From Desulfotignum sp. (GTDB lineage Bacteria; Desulfobacterota; Desulfobacteria; Desulfobacterales; Desulfobacteraceae), in the NCBI GenBank assembly GCA_021737695.1, contig JAIPDL010000007.1, forward strand, positions 1 through 64,000: DNA of 64,000 bases, written 5' to 3'. The translations under genes were made by a program, and so were the position numbers. The notes beneath the pieces were generated by a model. The model saw only the letters and a list, made by a program, of their open reading frames with translations, was not told where the DNA came from and searched no databases. This document shows, piece by piece, positions 54,084-62,950 of the stretch (position 1 is the first letter of the stretch; each line of letters opens with the position of its first letter).

Positions 54084-56522
54084 TTATCCTTTCGCCTTGT
54101 ATACCCGGCACAACATGCTTTTAATGGGCGCGCCCAGCCCGCCTTTGCCTTCATTGGACATGGGGATGAGCTGGTTGACGTTGACATCCCACACCCCGAA
54201 CAGAGACGGCTCTGCCCCCTCTTTTTCCGGAAACCACCACCCATGCTCGGCCATGACCACATCCGGATGAATGATGGGGGTGGTCAACGCCGTGACCGTG
54301 ATTTTTCCCAGCCAGTTTTCCACGCACACTTTTTCCCCGTTGTTGATGCCCAGTTTTTCCGCAGTATCGGGATGGATTTCCAGTACCGGTTCTTTCTGCT
54401 GTTCCCTCAGCCAGGGGATCTGCCGGTGTTCCGAATGGAAAAAAGGGCCCATCCGCCGGCCCGTGCACAGGATCAAGGGATATTTCTTGAAAAGATCCGG
54501 GGTGCTGACCGGACTGTAGGGGGGTTCTTCATGGTATGGCATGGGGGCAAGTTCCCATTTTTCAAGCCACGACGAATACAGTTCGACTTTTCCGGAAGGG
54601 GTTCTGAATCCGGGCTTGCCGTCCGGCCGCAGCAGCCCTTTTTCATGCCGGGAATAGGGTTTGCTGGGATGACCGTCCGGCGGCATGATCCAGGTTTTTT
54701 CCTGCAAGTCCTTGTAAGTCATGCCCGCGGAAGCCAGCAGGCTGTCAAACAGATCATGGACCGATTCATAGGGAAAATCCTTCATGAACCGCTTGGACAG
54801 CTCCAGGTTGATCTCGATGTCTGACTTGCATTCCGCCACATCCACGGTTTTCTTGATGGCCTGGAGCGGGACCCACCAGGCTTTAAGGGAATCTTTTTCC
54901 AGGAAACTGGCCGCCGGCAGGATCACGTCGCACAGCATGGCCGTCGGGGTCATGAACAGGTCCACGCACACCGTGAAATCCAGTTTTTTGATGGCATCCC
55001 GCCATTTGCCGGGTTCCATGCCGGTACAGGCAATGGGATTGGCAGTCTGGATCCACATGCCCTTAATTTCATAGGGATCCCCGGAAAAGATCTGTTCCAG
55101 CACTTTGTCCGGCTGGGCCCAGGCCCTGAAATCCTTGATAGGACCATAGTCGTTCATGCCGATGCGCTTTTTGGCCACCTCGTCGGGCAGACTTAAAATC
55201 GCGCCCCCGGCATGATAGGGATAGGTGACCACATCACAGGCATACCGGGCAATGGCGTTGCCGCCGGGGATATCCAGGTTCCCGGTCATACACCACAGAT
55301 GGTTGATGGCCTGGGACGTGGGAATGGTGGAGGGAATGGTGTCGATGGGAAGGCCCCAGTGCAGGGCGGACGGCGCACTTTTCGCATACATCCGGGCCCC
55401 TTGAATGATTTTGTCTGCCGGCACCCAGGTGATTTCCGACACCTTTTCAGGGGTGTAATCAGCCGCGTTTTCCTGGTACCGGGTCCAGACAGTTTTAACG
55501 GTTGCCGAAGATCCGTCCGCCAGGGTCAAGCTGAACGCACCAGTGAGAGACGGCGTTGTGTCCGGTTGTTCATAGGACTGATCTTTGGAATCCCACACCA
55601 CAAAGTCACCCGATGCGGCATCATGCACCACAAAATTCTCATCCGACCCGCCGGACCGGAGATGGCTTTCCCGCAGCAGAGCCGGCCCCGCAGCTTTTTC
55701 CATGACCAAAAACGGGGCATTGGTCCATTTTTCCACAAATGACTGGTCCCAGAGGTTTTCCTTGAGGATCACATGAATAAACCCCAGGGCCAGGGCCGCA
55801 TCCGTTCCCGGCCGCAGCTGGAGCCACAATTTGGCCCGGGACGCGATCCAGGTGCACCGGGGATCGATCACCAGCAGCTGAGTACCCCGTTTCATCAGAT
55901 CCACATACCAGTGTCCGAAAAACCCGTCCGGACAGGTGGCCGGCAGATTCTGCCCCCAGATGGTCACGGTTTCCGGGATCTTGTATTCGGGATCATCATA
56001 CCGTTTCTCATGCCACTGGGACGCGTCCACCACGGCAAAATCCCCCTGGGTGATGGACATCATCATCAGCCGGGGGGTGTAGCAGGAGATCCCGGAAAGC
56101 CCGAACATCCAGTTGGGGCTGCCATAGGCATAGGCCAGCATGGAGATCCACCCCCCGATATCCCGGCCAGTGCCCTGGTGGAAGATCACGGATTCAGGTC
56201 CGTGATCCTTCCGGATTTTTTTCATTTTTTCTTCAATGAGATCAAAGGCTTCGTCCCAGGAAATGGGCACGAATTTTCCCTCCCCTTTTTTTCCCACCCG
56301 CTTCAGCGGCGTTTTCAAACGATCCGGATGATACATGTACTGGGTCATGGACAGACACCGGGAACACAACCGCCCCTGGTTCCAGGGATGGTCCGGGTCT
56401 CCTTCCACCTTGATGACCTTGTTGTCCTTGACATGGACCAAAACCCCGCATCCGCCGTGACATCCCGGTCCCGGCGACCACGTGGTGGTTTTGATAATCG
56501 TAACCCCATCTTTTCGGCTCAT
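54084..56522 (-). CDS. Molybdopterin (Mo/W-bisPGD) oxidoreductase, catalytic subunit
   Basis: The 812-aa DMSO-reductase-superfamily protein has an N-terminal cluster region with Cys in GCHGGCGVLVHV and GRLCSRC. The molybdopterin domains follow, and a C-terminal dinucleotide-binding domain (about 690-812) carries NGEKVCVENWLGKITV. No Tat signal is seen, so it is cytoplasmic. It pairs with the small ferredoxin, and its gene follows an IclR regulator by 16 bases. Substrate cannot be read; hydroxylated aromatics or similar organic substrates are plausible by analogy to the acetylene hydratase/dehydroxylase side of the family. The AAGGAGG start at 56522 replaces the longer ORF. Confidence 0.9.
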   Translation of the reverse strand: MSRKDGVTIIKTTTWSPGPGCHGGCGVLVHVKDNKVIKVEGDPDHPWNQGRLCSRCLSMTQYMYHPDRLKTPLKRVGKKGEGKFVPISWDEAFDLIEEKMKKIRKDHGPESVIFHQGTGRDIGGWISMLAYAYGSPNWMFGLSGISCYTPRLMMMSITQGDFAVVDASQWHEKRYDDPEYKIPETVTIWGQNLPATCPDGFFGHWYVDLMKRGTQLLVIDPRCTWIASRAKLWLQLRPGTDAALALGFIHVILKENLWDQSFVEKWTNAPFLVMEKAAGPALLRESHLRSGGSDENFVVHDAASGDFVVWDSKDQSYEQPDTTPSLTGAFSLTLADGSSATVKTVWTRYQENAADYTPEKVSEITWVPADKIIQGARMYAKSAPSALHWGLPIDTIPSTIPTSQAINHLWCMTGNLDIPGGNAIARYACDVVTYPYHAGGAILSLPDEVAKKRIGMNDYGPIKDFRAWAQPDKVLEQIFSGDPYEIKGMWIQTANPIACTGMEPGKWRDAIKKLDFTVCVDLFMTPTAMLCDVILPAASFLEKDSLKAWWVPLQAIKKTVDVAECKSDIEINLELSKRFMKDFPYESVHDLFDSLLASAGMTYKDLQEKTWIMPPDGHPSKPYSRHEKGLLRPDGKPGFRTPSGKVELYSSWLEKWELAPMPYHEEPPYSPVSTPDLFKKYPLILCTGRRMGPFFHSEHRQIPWLREQQKEPVLEIHPDTAEKLGINNGEKVCVENWLGKITVTALTTPIIHPDVVMAEHGWWFPEKEGAEPSLFGVWDVNVNQLIPMSNEGKGGLGAPIKSMLCRVYKAKG

Positions 56523-56538
56523 AACACCTCCTTGGTTT

Positions 56539-57321
56539 TTATATGGATGCACCGGCCTGGCGGGAGATCCACCGGCCCATGGCCGAGACCCTTTCTCCCA
56601 TGGCCGGGATTTCATCTTCTCGAAACATCCCCGCAAGCACCACCCCGGCGAAAACAGTATTCCCGTGATCGAACACGGGGGCTGCCACGGCACGGATCCC
56701 GGGCGTCATGGATTCGTTGTCCACGGCATACCCGTTTTCCCGGCACCAGACAAATTCCGCTTCCAGCCGGGCCCGGTCCGCCCGGGTAGTTTCCCCGTAA
56801 AAATGCAGGGGCTGTGATGCCAGAATCTTTTCTCTGGTTTCATCATCCATGGCCGCCACAATGGCCTTGCCATGGGCTCCGTGGGTGATGTGAAAACACT
56901 GGTTCTGACGAATGGTCAAAGACACCATTGCATTGCCGTCATATTTCCCGACCACGTAAAACCGGTCGTTTGAAACAATGCCCAGCATTGCTGTGCCGGC
57001 GGTTTCATCAGCCAGAGACTGAAGATGGGCACTGGCTGCCGCATTGATATCCAGGTTGTCAATCGCCCTGGCCCCCAGGGGAATCACGGCAGGCCCCAGT
57101 GAATACGTCTTGCTGTTTCCATCCCGGACGACAAACCCGTACTCGCCCAGTGAATTCAATATGGAATACCCTTTGCTTTTGTGAATGCCGATGGCCTCAC
57201 AGATCCGGGTCAGGGTCATGTCCGTTCCCGGGTGGCTGCCCAGGTACAAAAGTAGCTGAGCCGCCTGACTCACCGCCGGCGACAAAGGCCTGGCAGGGGG
57301 GTTTTTCTTTTTTTCATCCAT
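56539..57321 (-). CDS. IclR-family transcriptional regulator
   Basis: The 260-aa protein has an N-terminal winged helix (about 15-75, LTRICEAIGIHKSKGYSILNSL) and a C-terminal IclR effector domain (about 90-255). IclR proteins bind small organic acids or aromatics and often control catabolic enzymes. The ATG at 57321 with AAGGAACG upstream is preferred to the TTG at 57339. It is the first gene of an operon with the Mo enzyme and ferredoxin, so its ligand may be their substrate. Two operator-like palindromes lie upstream. Confidence 0.92.
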   Translation of the reverse strand: MDEKKKNPPARPLSPAVSQAAQLLLYLGSHPGTDMTLTRICEAIGIHKSKGYSILNSLGEYGFVVRDGNSKTYSLGPAVIPLGARAIDNLDINAAASAHLQSLADETAGTAMLGIVSNDRFYVVGKYDGNAMVSLTIRQNQCFHITHGAHGKAIVAAMDDETREKILASQPLHFYGETTRADRARLEAEFVWCRENGYAVDNESMTPGIRAVAAPVFDHGNTVFAGVVLAGMFREDEIPAMGERVSAMGRWISRQAGASI

Positions 57322-57352
57322 CAGGCGTTCCTTTTTCAAAAAGACCTTATTT

Positions 57353-57387
57353 ATTCTATATACAGAATCTAATTCCTTATATAGAAT
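57353..57387. promoter_or_regulatory. Tandem palindromic operators upstream of the IclR gene
   Basis: ATTCTATATACAGAAT (57353-57368) and ATTCCTTATATAGAAT (57372-57387) are two near-palindromes of the same form, 19 bases apart start to start. They lie 32 bases upstream of the IclR start, a typical position for autoregulation. Confidence 0.6.
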
Positions 57388-57504
57388 AAATATACGAGCC
57401 CTGTCAAGATGAGCCCGACTAAAAAATCTTGACGGGATATCTCAATCTTGTCTTGTTTGTTTTCCGTGTGATACACTGGATATCAACCAAGGAAACGCAT
57501 AAAC

Positions 57505-57624
57505 GTGTCTGACACAACGATCACATACTATACCACCCAAGTCAAAGACCTGGTTCAGCGTTATGAATCTGCGGATGTGTCAGACCTGCACGCTCTGCTG
57601 GCAGACAGAAAAAATAATTTGTAA
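57505..57624 (+). pseudogene. N-terminal remnant of a SAM-dependent methyltransferase
   Basis: A 39-codon GTG-start ORF encodes TITYYTTQVKDLVQRYESADVSDLHALL, the sequence pattern at the N-terminus of class I methyltransferases of the TehB/UbiG kind. The SAM motif that should follow is missing; the frame ends in LADRKNNL and a stop, next to the hipB promoter. It looks like a gene cut off when the hipBA region was inserted or rearranged. AAGGAAA lies upstream, so a short peptide could still be made. Confidence 0.6.
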
Positions 57625-57638
57625 AAATATTATAAAAT

Positions 57639-57681
57639 ATAATTTGTATTAACCATAAAATTAACGCATAATACAAATTAT
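57639..57681. promoter_or_regulatory. HipB-type operator overlapping the hipB start
   Basis: ATAATTTGTATTA (57639-57651) and TAATACAAATTAT (57669-57681) are perfect 13-bp inverted repeats. The right arm covers the hipB start codon, and a further half site (ATAATTTGTA) lies at 57614. HipB-like antitoxins repress their own operon through such inverted repeats. Confidence 0.7.
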
Positions 57682-57982
57682 GATTGATGATATAGAAAAA
57701 ACCGCCTTAGAAAATCTGGGCCAGCGATTGAAAACCGCCCGACTGGCTCGCAATGATTCCCAAAAAGAATTTGCCTGGCGGATAGGGGTCTCCATTCCCA
57801 CCCTGCAGAACATGGAGCAGGGCAAACCCACCGTGGCCATCGGCACCTGGGTAAAAGCCCTGAACGTGCTTGACAGGCTCGATGATCTGAACCGTTTGCT
57901 GGCCCCTGAAGAATCGTTGTTCGCGCAACATGAGCGGATCAAACAACTTTCCGGCCGGCAACGTGCCAGGAGGAAAAAATAA
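57680..57982 (+). CDS. hipB: HipB-like antitoxin (XRE-family regulator)
   Basis: The 100-aa protein has an XRE helix-turn-helix (about 14-68, SQKEFAWRIGVSIPTLQNME) and a basic C-terminal tail (GRQRARRKK). It should bind the palindromes upstream and neutralise the HipA kinase encoded directly after it. hipA starts at the very next base after the hipB stop. Confidence 0.88.
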   Translation: MIDDIEKTALENLGQRLKTARLARNDSQKEFAWRIGVSIPTLQNMEQGKPTVAIGTWVKALNVLDRLDDLNRLLAPEESLFAQHERIKQLSGRQRARRKK

Positions 57983-59188
57983 TTGCTTCATCTGGATGTC
58001 ATCCTTATTTTTCCAACCCGTTTGAAAATAAAATGCGGCGAAATCATTACGGGAATGCCTGACCCCAACGGCAGAACAAAGGGGGCATTCCGCTACACAC
58101 CTGAATATTTGCAGCATCCGGATGCATTTCCGCTGGACCCTGTCAACCTGCCGCTGGACCCAAAAGAGTTCTTATCCAATCGACCCCAGGGGATTCACGG
58201 GGTGTTCGAAGATGCCCTGCCCGATGACTGGGGCAGAAAAATTCTGGCCCGCAAAGCGAATCTCACCCTTCGGGAACAGACAGAACCCCGATTTCTGGAG
58301 GCGATTGGAAACAATGGAATGGGGGCGTTATGCTTTGAAACCGGCCACCCAGTCAGGGCACAAGACCCCTGTGCCGATATTGTGACCCTGGACAAACTGC
58401 TTGAACTGGCATTGAAATATGATGCCGGCGAATATCTGAATGACCAGGAGTTCGCCGCTTTGGCATTATGCGGCAGCTCTCCCGGTGGTGCCCGCCCAAA
58501 ATCACTGGTTCGAGACAAAGACAATACCCTGTGGCTGGCAAAATTTCCCAGACACAACGATCCTGTCCATGTCGAACCCATAGAAGCGGCAACACTGGCA
58601 ATTGCCCGGAATGCAGGCTTGCCCATACCTGATTTCAAACTGATCCCTGTGGGTTCCCGCAACACGTTACTGGTAAAGCGATTTGATGTAGCAGACTCCG
58701 GCGGCAGATACCATATGATCAGCATAAAAACACTGTTGAACGCCTCATATCATGCCTGGTACACGGATATTTTCAAGGCAGTGAAAAAATACAGTGCTCA
58801 GCCGTCGATGGATATCCCGGCGCTATTTCGGCAAATGGTGTTCAATGCCACCATCGGCAATACGGATGATCACTTGAAAAATTTCAGCATGCTTCACAAA
58901 GAAACCGGGTTCTGCCTGTCTCCTGCTTATGATCTGCTGCCCGATATTCATGGCAAACGATCCCATTCATTGTCATTTCCCGAAGGTGCTGGAGAATTCG
59001 CGCCTGACAGATCTCCATTTCTGAGATTTGGCGCAACGCTGAACATCAAAAATCCGGATCAGATCATCGATTCGATTATCCGGGAAGTATCCGCCTGGCA
59101 GGATGTTTTTGAAGAATATGGCGTACCAGGTTCAGATATCCGGAAACTTGCCGGGGACATCAATTATCGACTGGCGAAATTAAAATAA
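57983..59188 (+). CDS. hipA: HipA-like serine/threonine kinase toxin
   Basis: The 401-aa kinase starts with TTG behind AGGAGG located in the hipB end. The HipA fold is clear: an N-terminal domain (about 1-120), a Gly/Ser loop SSPGGARPKSLV near 165, the catalytic GNTDDHLKNF (about 291) and the metal-binding LSPAYDLLPD (about 313). E. coli HipA phosphorylates glutamyl-tRNA synthetase and induces dormancy. The key residues look intact, so the pair is probably functional. Confidence 0.9.
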   Translation: MLHLDVILIFPTRLKIKCGEIITGMPDPNGRTKGAFRYTPEYLQHPDAFPLDPVNLPLDPKEFLSNRPQGIHGVFEDALPDDWGRKILARKANLTLREQTEPRFLEAIGNNGMGALCFETGHPVRAQDPCADIVTLDKLLELALKYDAGEYLNDQEFAALALCGSSPGGARPKSLVRDKDNTLWLAKFPRHNDPVHVEPIEAATLAIARNAGLPIPDFKLIPVGSRNTLLVKRFDVADSGGRYHMISIKTLLNASYHAWYTDIFKAVKKYSAQPSMDIPALFRQMVFNATIGNTDDHLKNFSMLHKETGFCLSPAYDLLPDIHGKRSHSLSFPEGAGEFAPDRSPFLRFGATLNIKNPDQIIDSIIREVSAWQDVFEEYGVPGSDIRKLAGDINYRLAKLK

Positions 59189-59276
59189 GCTAAACTGATG
59201 ATCTGTACAGCAAAAAATGCCATAATACCCATTGATAACGATTCAACCCAAAAGACCACGATGAAAGGACAGACCC

Positions 59277-60557
59277 ATGGCCCACAAATTCAACACCCTG
59301 GCCCTTCATGCCGGCATTCACACGGATGACACCCTGTCCCGGGGCGTGCCGGTCCACCGCACCACGGCTTACCTGTTCAAGGACACGGCCCACGCCGCTG
59401 ATCTGTTTGCCTTGAAGGAGCTGGGCAATATCTATTCCCGCCTCCAGAACCCCACCCAGGACGTGCTGGAAAAACGGGTGGCGGCCCTGGAAAACGGGGC
59501 CGCAGCCCTGGCCGTGGCTTCGGGAACCGCCGCGATCTTCTACACCATCATCAATATCTGCGGCCACGGGGACGAAGTGGTGTCCACGGCCAACCTGTAC
59601 GGCGGCACCATCACCATGTTTTCCCACATGCTGCCGGAAATGGGCATCAACGTGCACTATGTCCACCCGGACAAAGAAGACGACATCGAACAGGCCATCA
59701 CCCCGGCCACGAGATTGTTGTTCTGCGAAACCATCGGCAACCCGTCCCTGGACGTGGTGAACATCCGGAAAATGGCGGACATCGCCGACAAACACCATCT
59801 GCCCCTGGCCGTGGATTCCACATTCACCACCCCATACCTGATCCGGCCCATTGAACACGGGGCTCACATCGTGATCCATTCCCTCACCAAGTGGATGGGG
59901 GGTCACGGCACGGCCCTGGGCGGCATTGCCGTGGACAGCGGTACCTTTGACTGGACCGATGCCAGATTCCGGCTGTACAATGATCCGGACCCCTCCTACC
60001 ATGACCTGCGGTTTGCCCATGATCTGGGAGATCTGAATCCGCTGGCCTTCATCCTGCGGATGCGGGTGGGACCGCTGCGGAATTTGGGGGCCTGCATCAG
60101 CCCGGACAATGCCTGGATGTTTTTGCAGGGGATCGAAACGTTGGGGCTGCGCATGAAACAGCACTGTGAAAACGCCCAGGCCGTGGCAAAATTCCTTTCG
60201 GATCACCCGGCCGTGGCCTGGGTGAGATACCCGGGACTGCCCAGCGACCCTTCCCATGACACGGCCGCATCCCAGTTTGACAACGGGTTCGGCGGCATGG
60301 TGGTGTTCGGTCTCAAATCCGGCCGAAAAGGCGGGGAAACATTCATCAACAGCTTGCAGCTGTTCTCCCACCTGGCCAATGTGGGAGACGCCAAAAGCCT
60401 GGCCATCCATCCGGGTTCCACCACCCATTCCCAGCTGTCAGACGCGGAACTCATCGAAGCCGGGGTCACCCCGGACATGGTGCGGCTGTCCATCGGCATT
60501 GAGGACATGGAAGACATCCTGGCAGACCTGGACCAGGCCATCAACGCGGCCCAATGA
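59277..60557 (+). CDS. O-acetylhomoserine aminocarboxypropyltransferase (MetY)
   Basis: The 426-aa PLP enzyme of the Cys/Met metabolism family makes homocysteine from O-acetylhomoserine and sulfide. NIYSRLQNPTQDVLEKR and ALAVASGTAA lie in the N-terminal part, and the PLP lysine is in HSLTKWMGGHGTALGG near residue 207. HPGSTTHSQL lies near residue 382. Length matches MetY rather than MetB/MetC (about 390 aa). AAAGGAC precedes the ATG. It is convergent with a LysE-type exporter. Confidence 0.92.
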   Translation: MAHKFNTLALHAGIHTDDTLSRGVPVHRTTAYLFKDTAHAADLFALKELGNIYSRLQNPTQDVLEKRVAALENGAAALAVASGTAAIFYTIINICGHGDEVVSTANLYGGTITMFSHMLPEMGINVHYVHPDKEDDIEQAITPATRLLFCETIGNPSLDVVNIRKMADIADKHHLPLAVDSTFTTPYLIRPIEHGAHIVIHSLTKWMGGHGTALGGIAVDSGTFDWTDARFRLYNDPDPSYHDLRFAHDLGDLNPLAFILRMRVGPLRNLGACISPDNAWMFLQGIETLGLRMKQHCENAQAVAKFLSDHPAVAWVRYPGLPSDPSHDTAASQFDNGFGGMVVFGLKSGRKGGETFINSLQLFSHLANVGDAKSLAIHPGSTTHSQLSDAELIEAGVTPDMVRLSIGIEDMEDILADLDQAINAAQ

Positions 60558-60569
60558 TGCTTGTGCCGG

Positions 60570-61190
60570 CTATTTTTTACTGACCGCCAGGATCCCGCCG
60601 GCACAAAACAGAATCACGGCCGTGACCCGGTTCTGAACCCGGGCCAGGTTCCGCTGGCGCAGCCATTTGAACACCCTTGCCCCGAACAGGGCATAGGCCA
60701 TGGCACTGCTGCCCTGGATGACAAAAAAACTGGCCGCCAGAACAAGAAAATGGGCCGTGTAATGATCCGGGTGGATAAACTGGGGAAACAGCACCGTGAA
60801 CACCAGCACAGACTTGGGGTTGGACATGCCCGTGGCAAAGCCCAAGGAAACCTGCTTGACCGGGGAGACGGGCAGGCCCGTGTGGGTTATCTCCATCTCC
60901 TGGATGGACTGCCGCCAGTTTTTGACCCCCAGCAGGACCAGGTAGATGACACCCACCCACTTGATGGTGTTGAATACCACCGTGGAGTTCTGGACAATCA
61001 CCCCCAGGCCCAGGTACACCACCACCATCTGAACCATATAGGCGGCCGACCCGCCGAAAATACCCGGCAGGGTCCGGTAAAACCCGTGCTTCACGCTGGA
61101 GGACATGGAAAACATGGTCATGGGCCCCGGTGTATAGGCAATGGCCGTCATCATCACAAAAAAAGTAAACCAGCTACTTACCGGCATCAT
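60570..61190 (-). CDS. LysE/RhtB-family amino acid exporter
   Basis: The 206-aa protein has about six membrane helices and the family motif near the N-terminus (AYTPGPMTMFSMSSSVKHG), with GFATGMSNPKSVLVF in the middle. The family exports amino acids such as homoserine, threonine, lysine or leucine. Its neighbour metY is convergent, so a functional link is not implied. A second ATG at 61187 is equally possible. Confidence 0.9.
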   Translation of the reverse strand: MMPVSSWFTFFVMMTAIAYTPGPMTMFSMSSSVKHGFYRTLPGIFGGSAAYMVQMVVVYLGLGVIVQNSTVVFNTIKWVGVIYLVLLGVKNWRQSIQEMEITHTGLPVSPVKQVSLGFATGMSNPKSVLVFTVLFPQFIHPDHYTAHFLVLAASFFVIQGSSAMAYALFGARVFKWLRQRNLARVQNRVTAVILFCAGGILAVSKK

Positions 61191-61277
61191 GGGTCACACC
61201 TTCTTAAAAAAACATGAATGCATACTTGATTGTGCGATTTACCAGAAAACCGCTCCTCCGCCAATCGAAATGATACG

Positions 61278-62831
61278 CTAATCGAAAATTTCCGCATATT
61301 TTTCTTCTACCGCCTGAATTTCATCAGCCGTCAGTTTTTTGAATTCTCTTTTTCCTGCACGTTTTGACAACTTTCCATGGTTTTGGGAAAGAAACCGGAT
61401 AAGCAGATCAACCATATTATCGGGCATTTCAATATGGTTTTTGATGAATTCATTGAGCATATCATATTTTTTAAGGTATGCGACTTCTTCAGGAAGGGTT
61501 GTATTGACTGTTTCCGCAACGCATTCAAAGAAAAATTCAGCCTGTGTGGTTGCATCAAAATAACGATACAAATCCATGGTCTCGTTAAGCACCTCCACAT
61601 TGTTTTTCTCCGTTGGCCGCCATTTGATCAAATCAAGCCTCGGCCTGGAGAAATGCTCCAATACGTTCCTGTATTCCTCTATCCGGGCCAGAATAACGGC
61701 AGATACCGGGAAGATTAATCCTTTTGGAACAAATTTTTTTTCAGCCAGGACATGGTGAAACAGATACCGGTGAATCCTGCCGTTTCCATCTTCAAACGGG
61801 TGAATAAAAACAAAGCCGAAAGCAATGACTGCCGCTGATAACACAGCATGAAAGTCATCTTTAGATAGAAGTTCATACGTATTGATAAGGCCTGACAGCA
61901 ACGTGTCTAAATCATCTGCCCTGGCGGAAATATGATCGGGCATGGGCATGCCTGTGGTGCGGTCATGTTCTCCGACAAAACCGCCCTGCTTTCGCAATCC
62001 CGATGTGATGAAGCGATTGTCTTCAATGACGATCTGTTGCAGGTACACCAGCTCAGAAACAGTTATTTTGCGTTTTCCAGCTTCTCCTATAGCTCTTCCC
62101 CATCGTTCTATCCGGTTATGCGGAGGGGTTTCCCCTTCGATTGTGTAAGAGGCTTTTGAATCTTTGAGCAAAAGAAAAGCGGCGGCTCTGCCTAAAAGAT
62201 CGGGATGAATCTGGCCGATATTTTTTTCAGCTGCTTCCGACAGGTTCCTGCCAGCGAACTTTTCAAGCTTTTTTGTTTTTCGGATCAGCGGGCAGAAATT
62301 CCGCGTTCCCGGCAAGTTATTCCGGACCCGATGACGTCTGGATGGATATGATTTCCCTTCATACTGCAACCTGCTGTCAATGAGTGGAACAAAATTTCCC
62401 ATGGTTGCATCTTCAATATCCAGTTGTTCATCACGCAACCACTCCCATAAAAACCACAACCGCCGGCTGTACCGGCCTGTAGGCTCTGAAAGAACCATTT
62501 TCCTGATCTCTTCGGGTTCAATTTTTTGAAACAAGGCATTGAGAACAGCCAGATCAACACCCTCATATTTAAGCGCAAACACCAAATGTCCATAAAGTGT
62601 GTCTTTCGGCTTATGGCGCGGTGTAAAAATATGCCATCGCTCACAATCATATTTTTTGTGTTTTGTACCTATGGCACATAGATAATCCGGATCAGGAACT
62701 TTTAAGCCATATGTTGAGATCAATGCTGAATATCCAGCAAAGCTGCTTCCCTCCTCCAAAGCTGTAAAACCGTGAAAAATCATTTCGTGCTGTGAATTTT
62801 GATTATAATGGATCATTTTTATGATTTCCAT
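61278..62831 (-). CDS. Fic-domain protein (probable AMP transferase) with inhibitory helix
   Basis: The 517-aa protein has a full Fic motif, HPFEDGNGRIHR (about residue 340), for NMP transfer. An inhibitory-helix motif SYTIEG (about 229-234) of the S/TxxxE(G/N) type lies before it, so regulation is of the N-terminal, intramolecular kind. The C-terminal region (about 430-517) is helical and may bind a partner. Target proteins are unknown. The start codon lacks a clear ribosome site; the Met at 62816 is an alternative. Repeats upstream may be an operator. Confidence 0.88.
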   Translation of the reverse strand: MEIIKMIHYNQNSQHEMIFHGFTALEEGSSFAGYSALISTYGLKVPDPDYLCAIGTKHKKYDCERWHIFTPRHKPKDTLYGHLVFALKYEGVDLAVLNALFQKIEPEEIRKMVLSEPTGRYSRRLWFLWEWLRDEQLDIEDATMGNFVPLIDSRLQYEGKSYPSRRHRVRNNLPGTRNFCPLIRKTKKLEKFAGRNLSEAAEKNIGQIHPDLLGRAAAFLLLKDSKASYTIEGETPPHNRIERWGRAIGEAGKRKITVSELVYLQQIVIEDNRFITSGLRKQGGFVGEHDRTTGMPMPDHISARADDLDTLLSGLINTYELLSKDDFHAVLSAAVIAFGFVFIHPFEDGNGRIHRYLFHHVLAEKKFVPKGLIFPVSAVILARIEEYRNVLEHFSRPRLDLIKWRPTEKNNVEVLNETMDLYRYFDATTQAEFFFECVAETVNTTLPEEVAYLKKYDMLNEFIKNHIEMPDNMVDLLIRFLSQNHGKLSKRAGKREFKKLTADEIQAVEEKYAEIFD

Positions 62832-62918
62832 TTTGGTTTGTCTAAATCATAATGGCATGAAAAATGATTATTGTCTATGAATTTTGATTATGAAAATAGA
62901 ATCAGATGAAAAATGATT
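62791..62918. repeat. Repeated AT-rich motifs around the Fic start
   Basis: TGAATTTTGATTAT occurs at about 62793-62806 and 62878-62891, 85 bases apart. ATGAAAAATGATT occurs at 62857 and 62905 with a related inverted copy at 62811. The repeats flank and overlap the Fic start codon, consistent with autoregulation by a linked DNA-binding factor. None is adjacent, so a role is unproven. Confidence 0.4.
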
Positions 62919-62950
62919 TTCAGATTTTCAAATCAGAACGTGTCGTCGTA

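Noticed and set aside
55773-56789. 338-aa plus-strand ORF antisense to the Mo enzyme and IclR genes
   Set aside because: It crosses the boundary between two well-supported minus-strand genes and has no family resemblance.
59190-60428. 412-aa minus-strand ORF antisense to metY
   Set aside because: The metY reading has the PLP lysine and full family signatures; the antisense product is low-complexity Gly/His/Val-rich.
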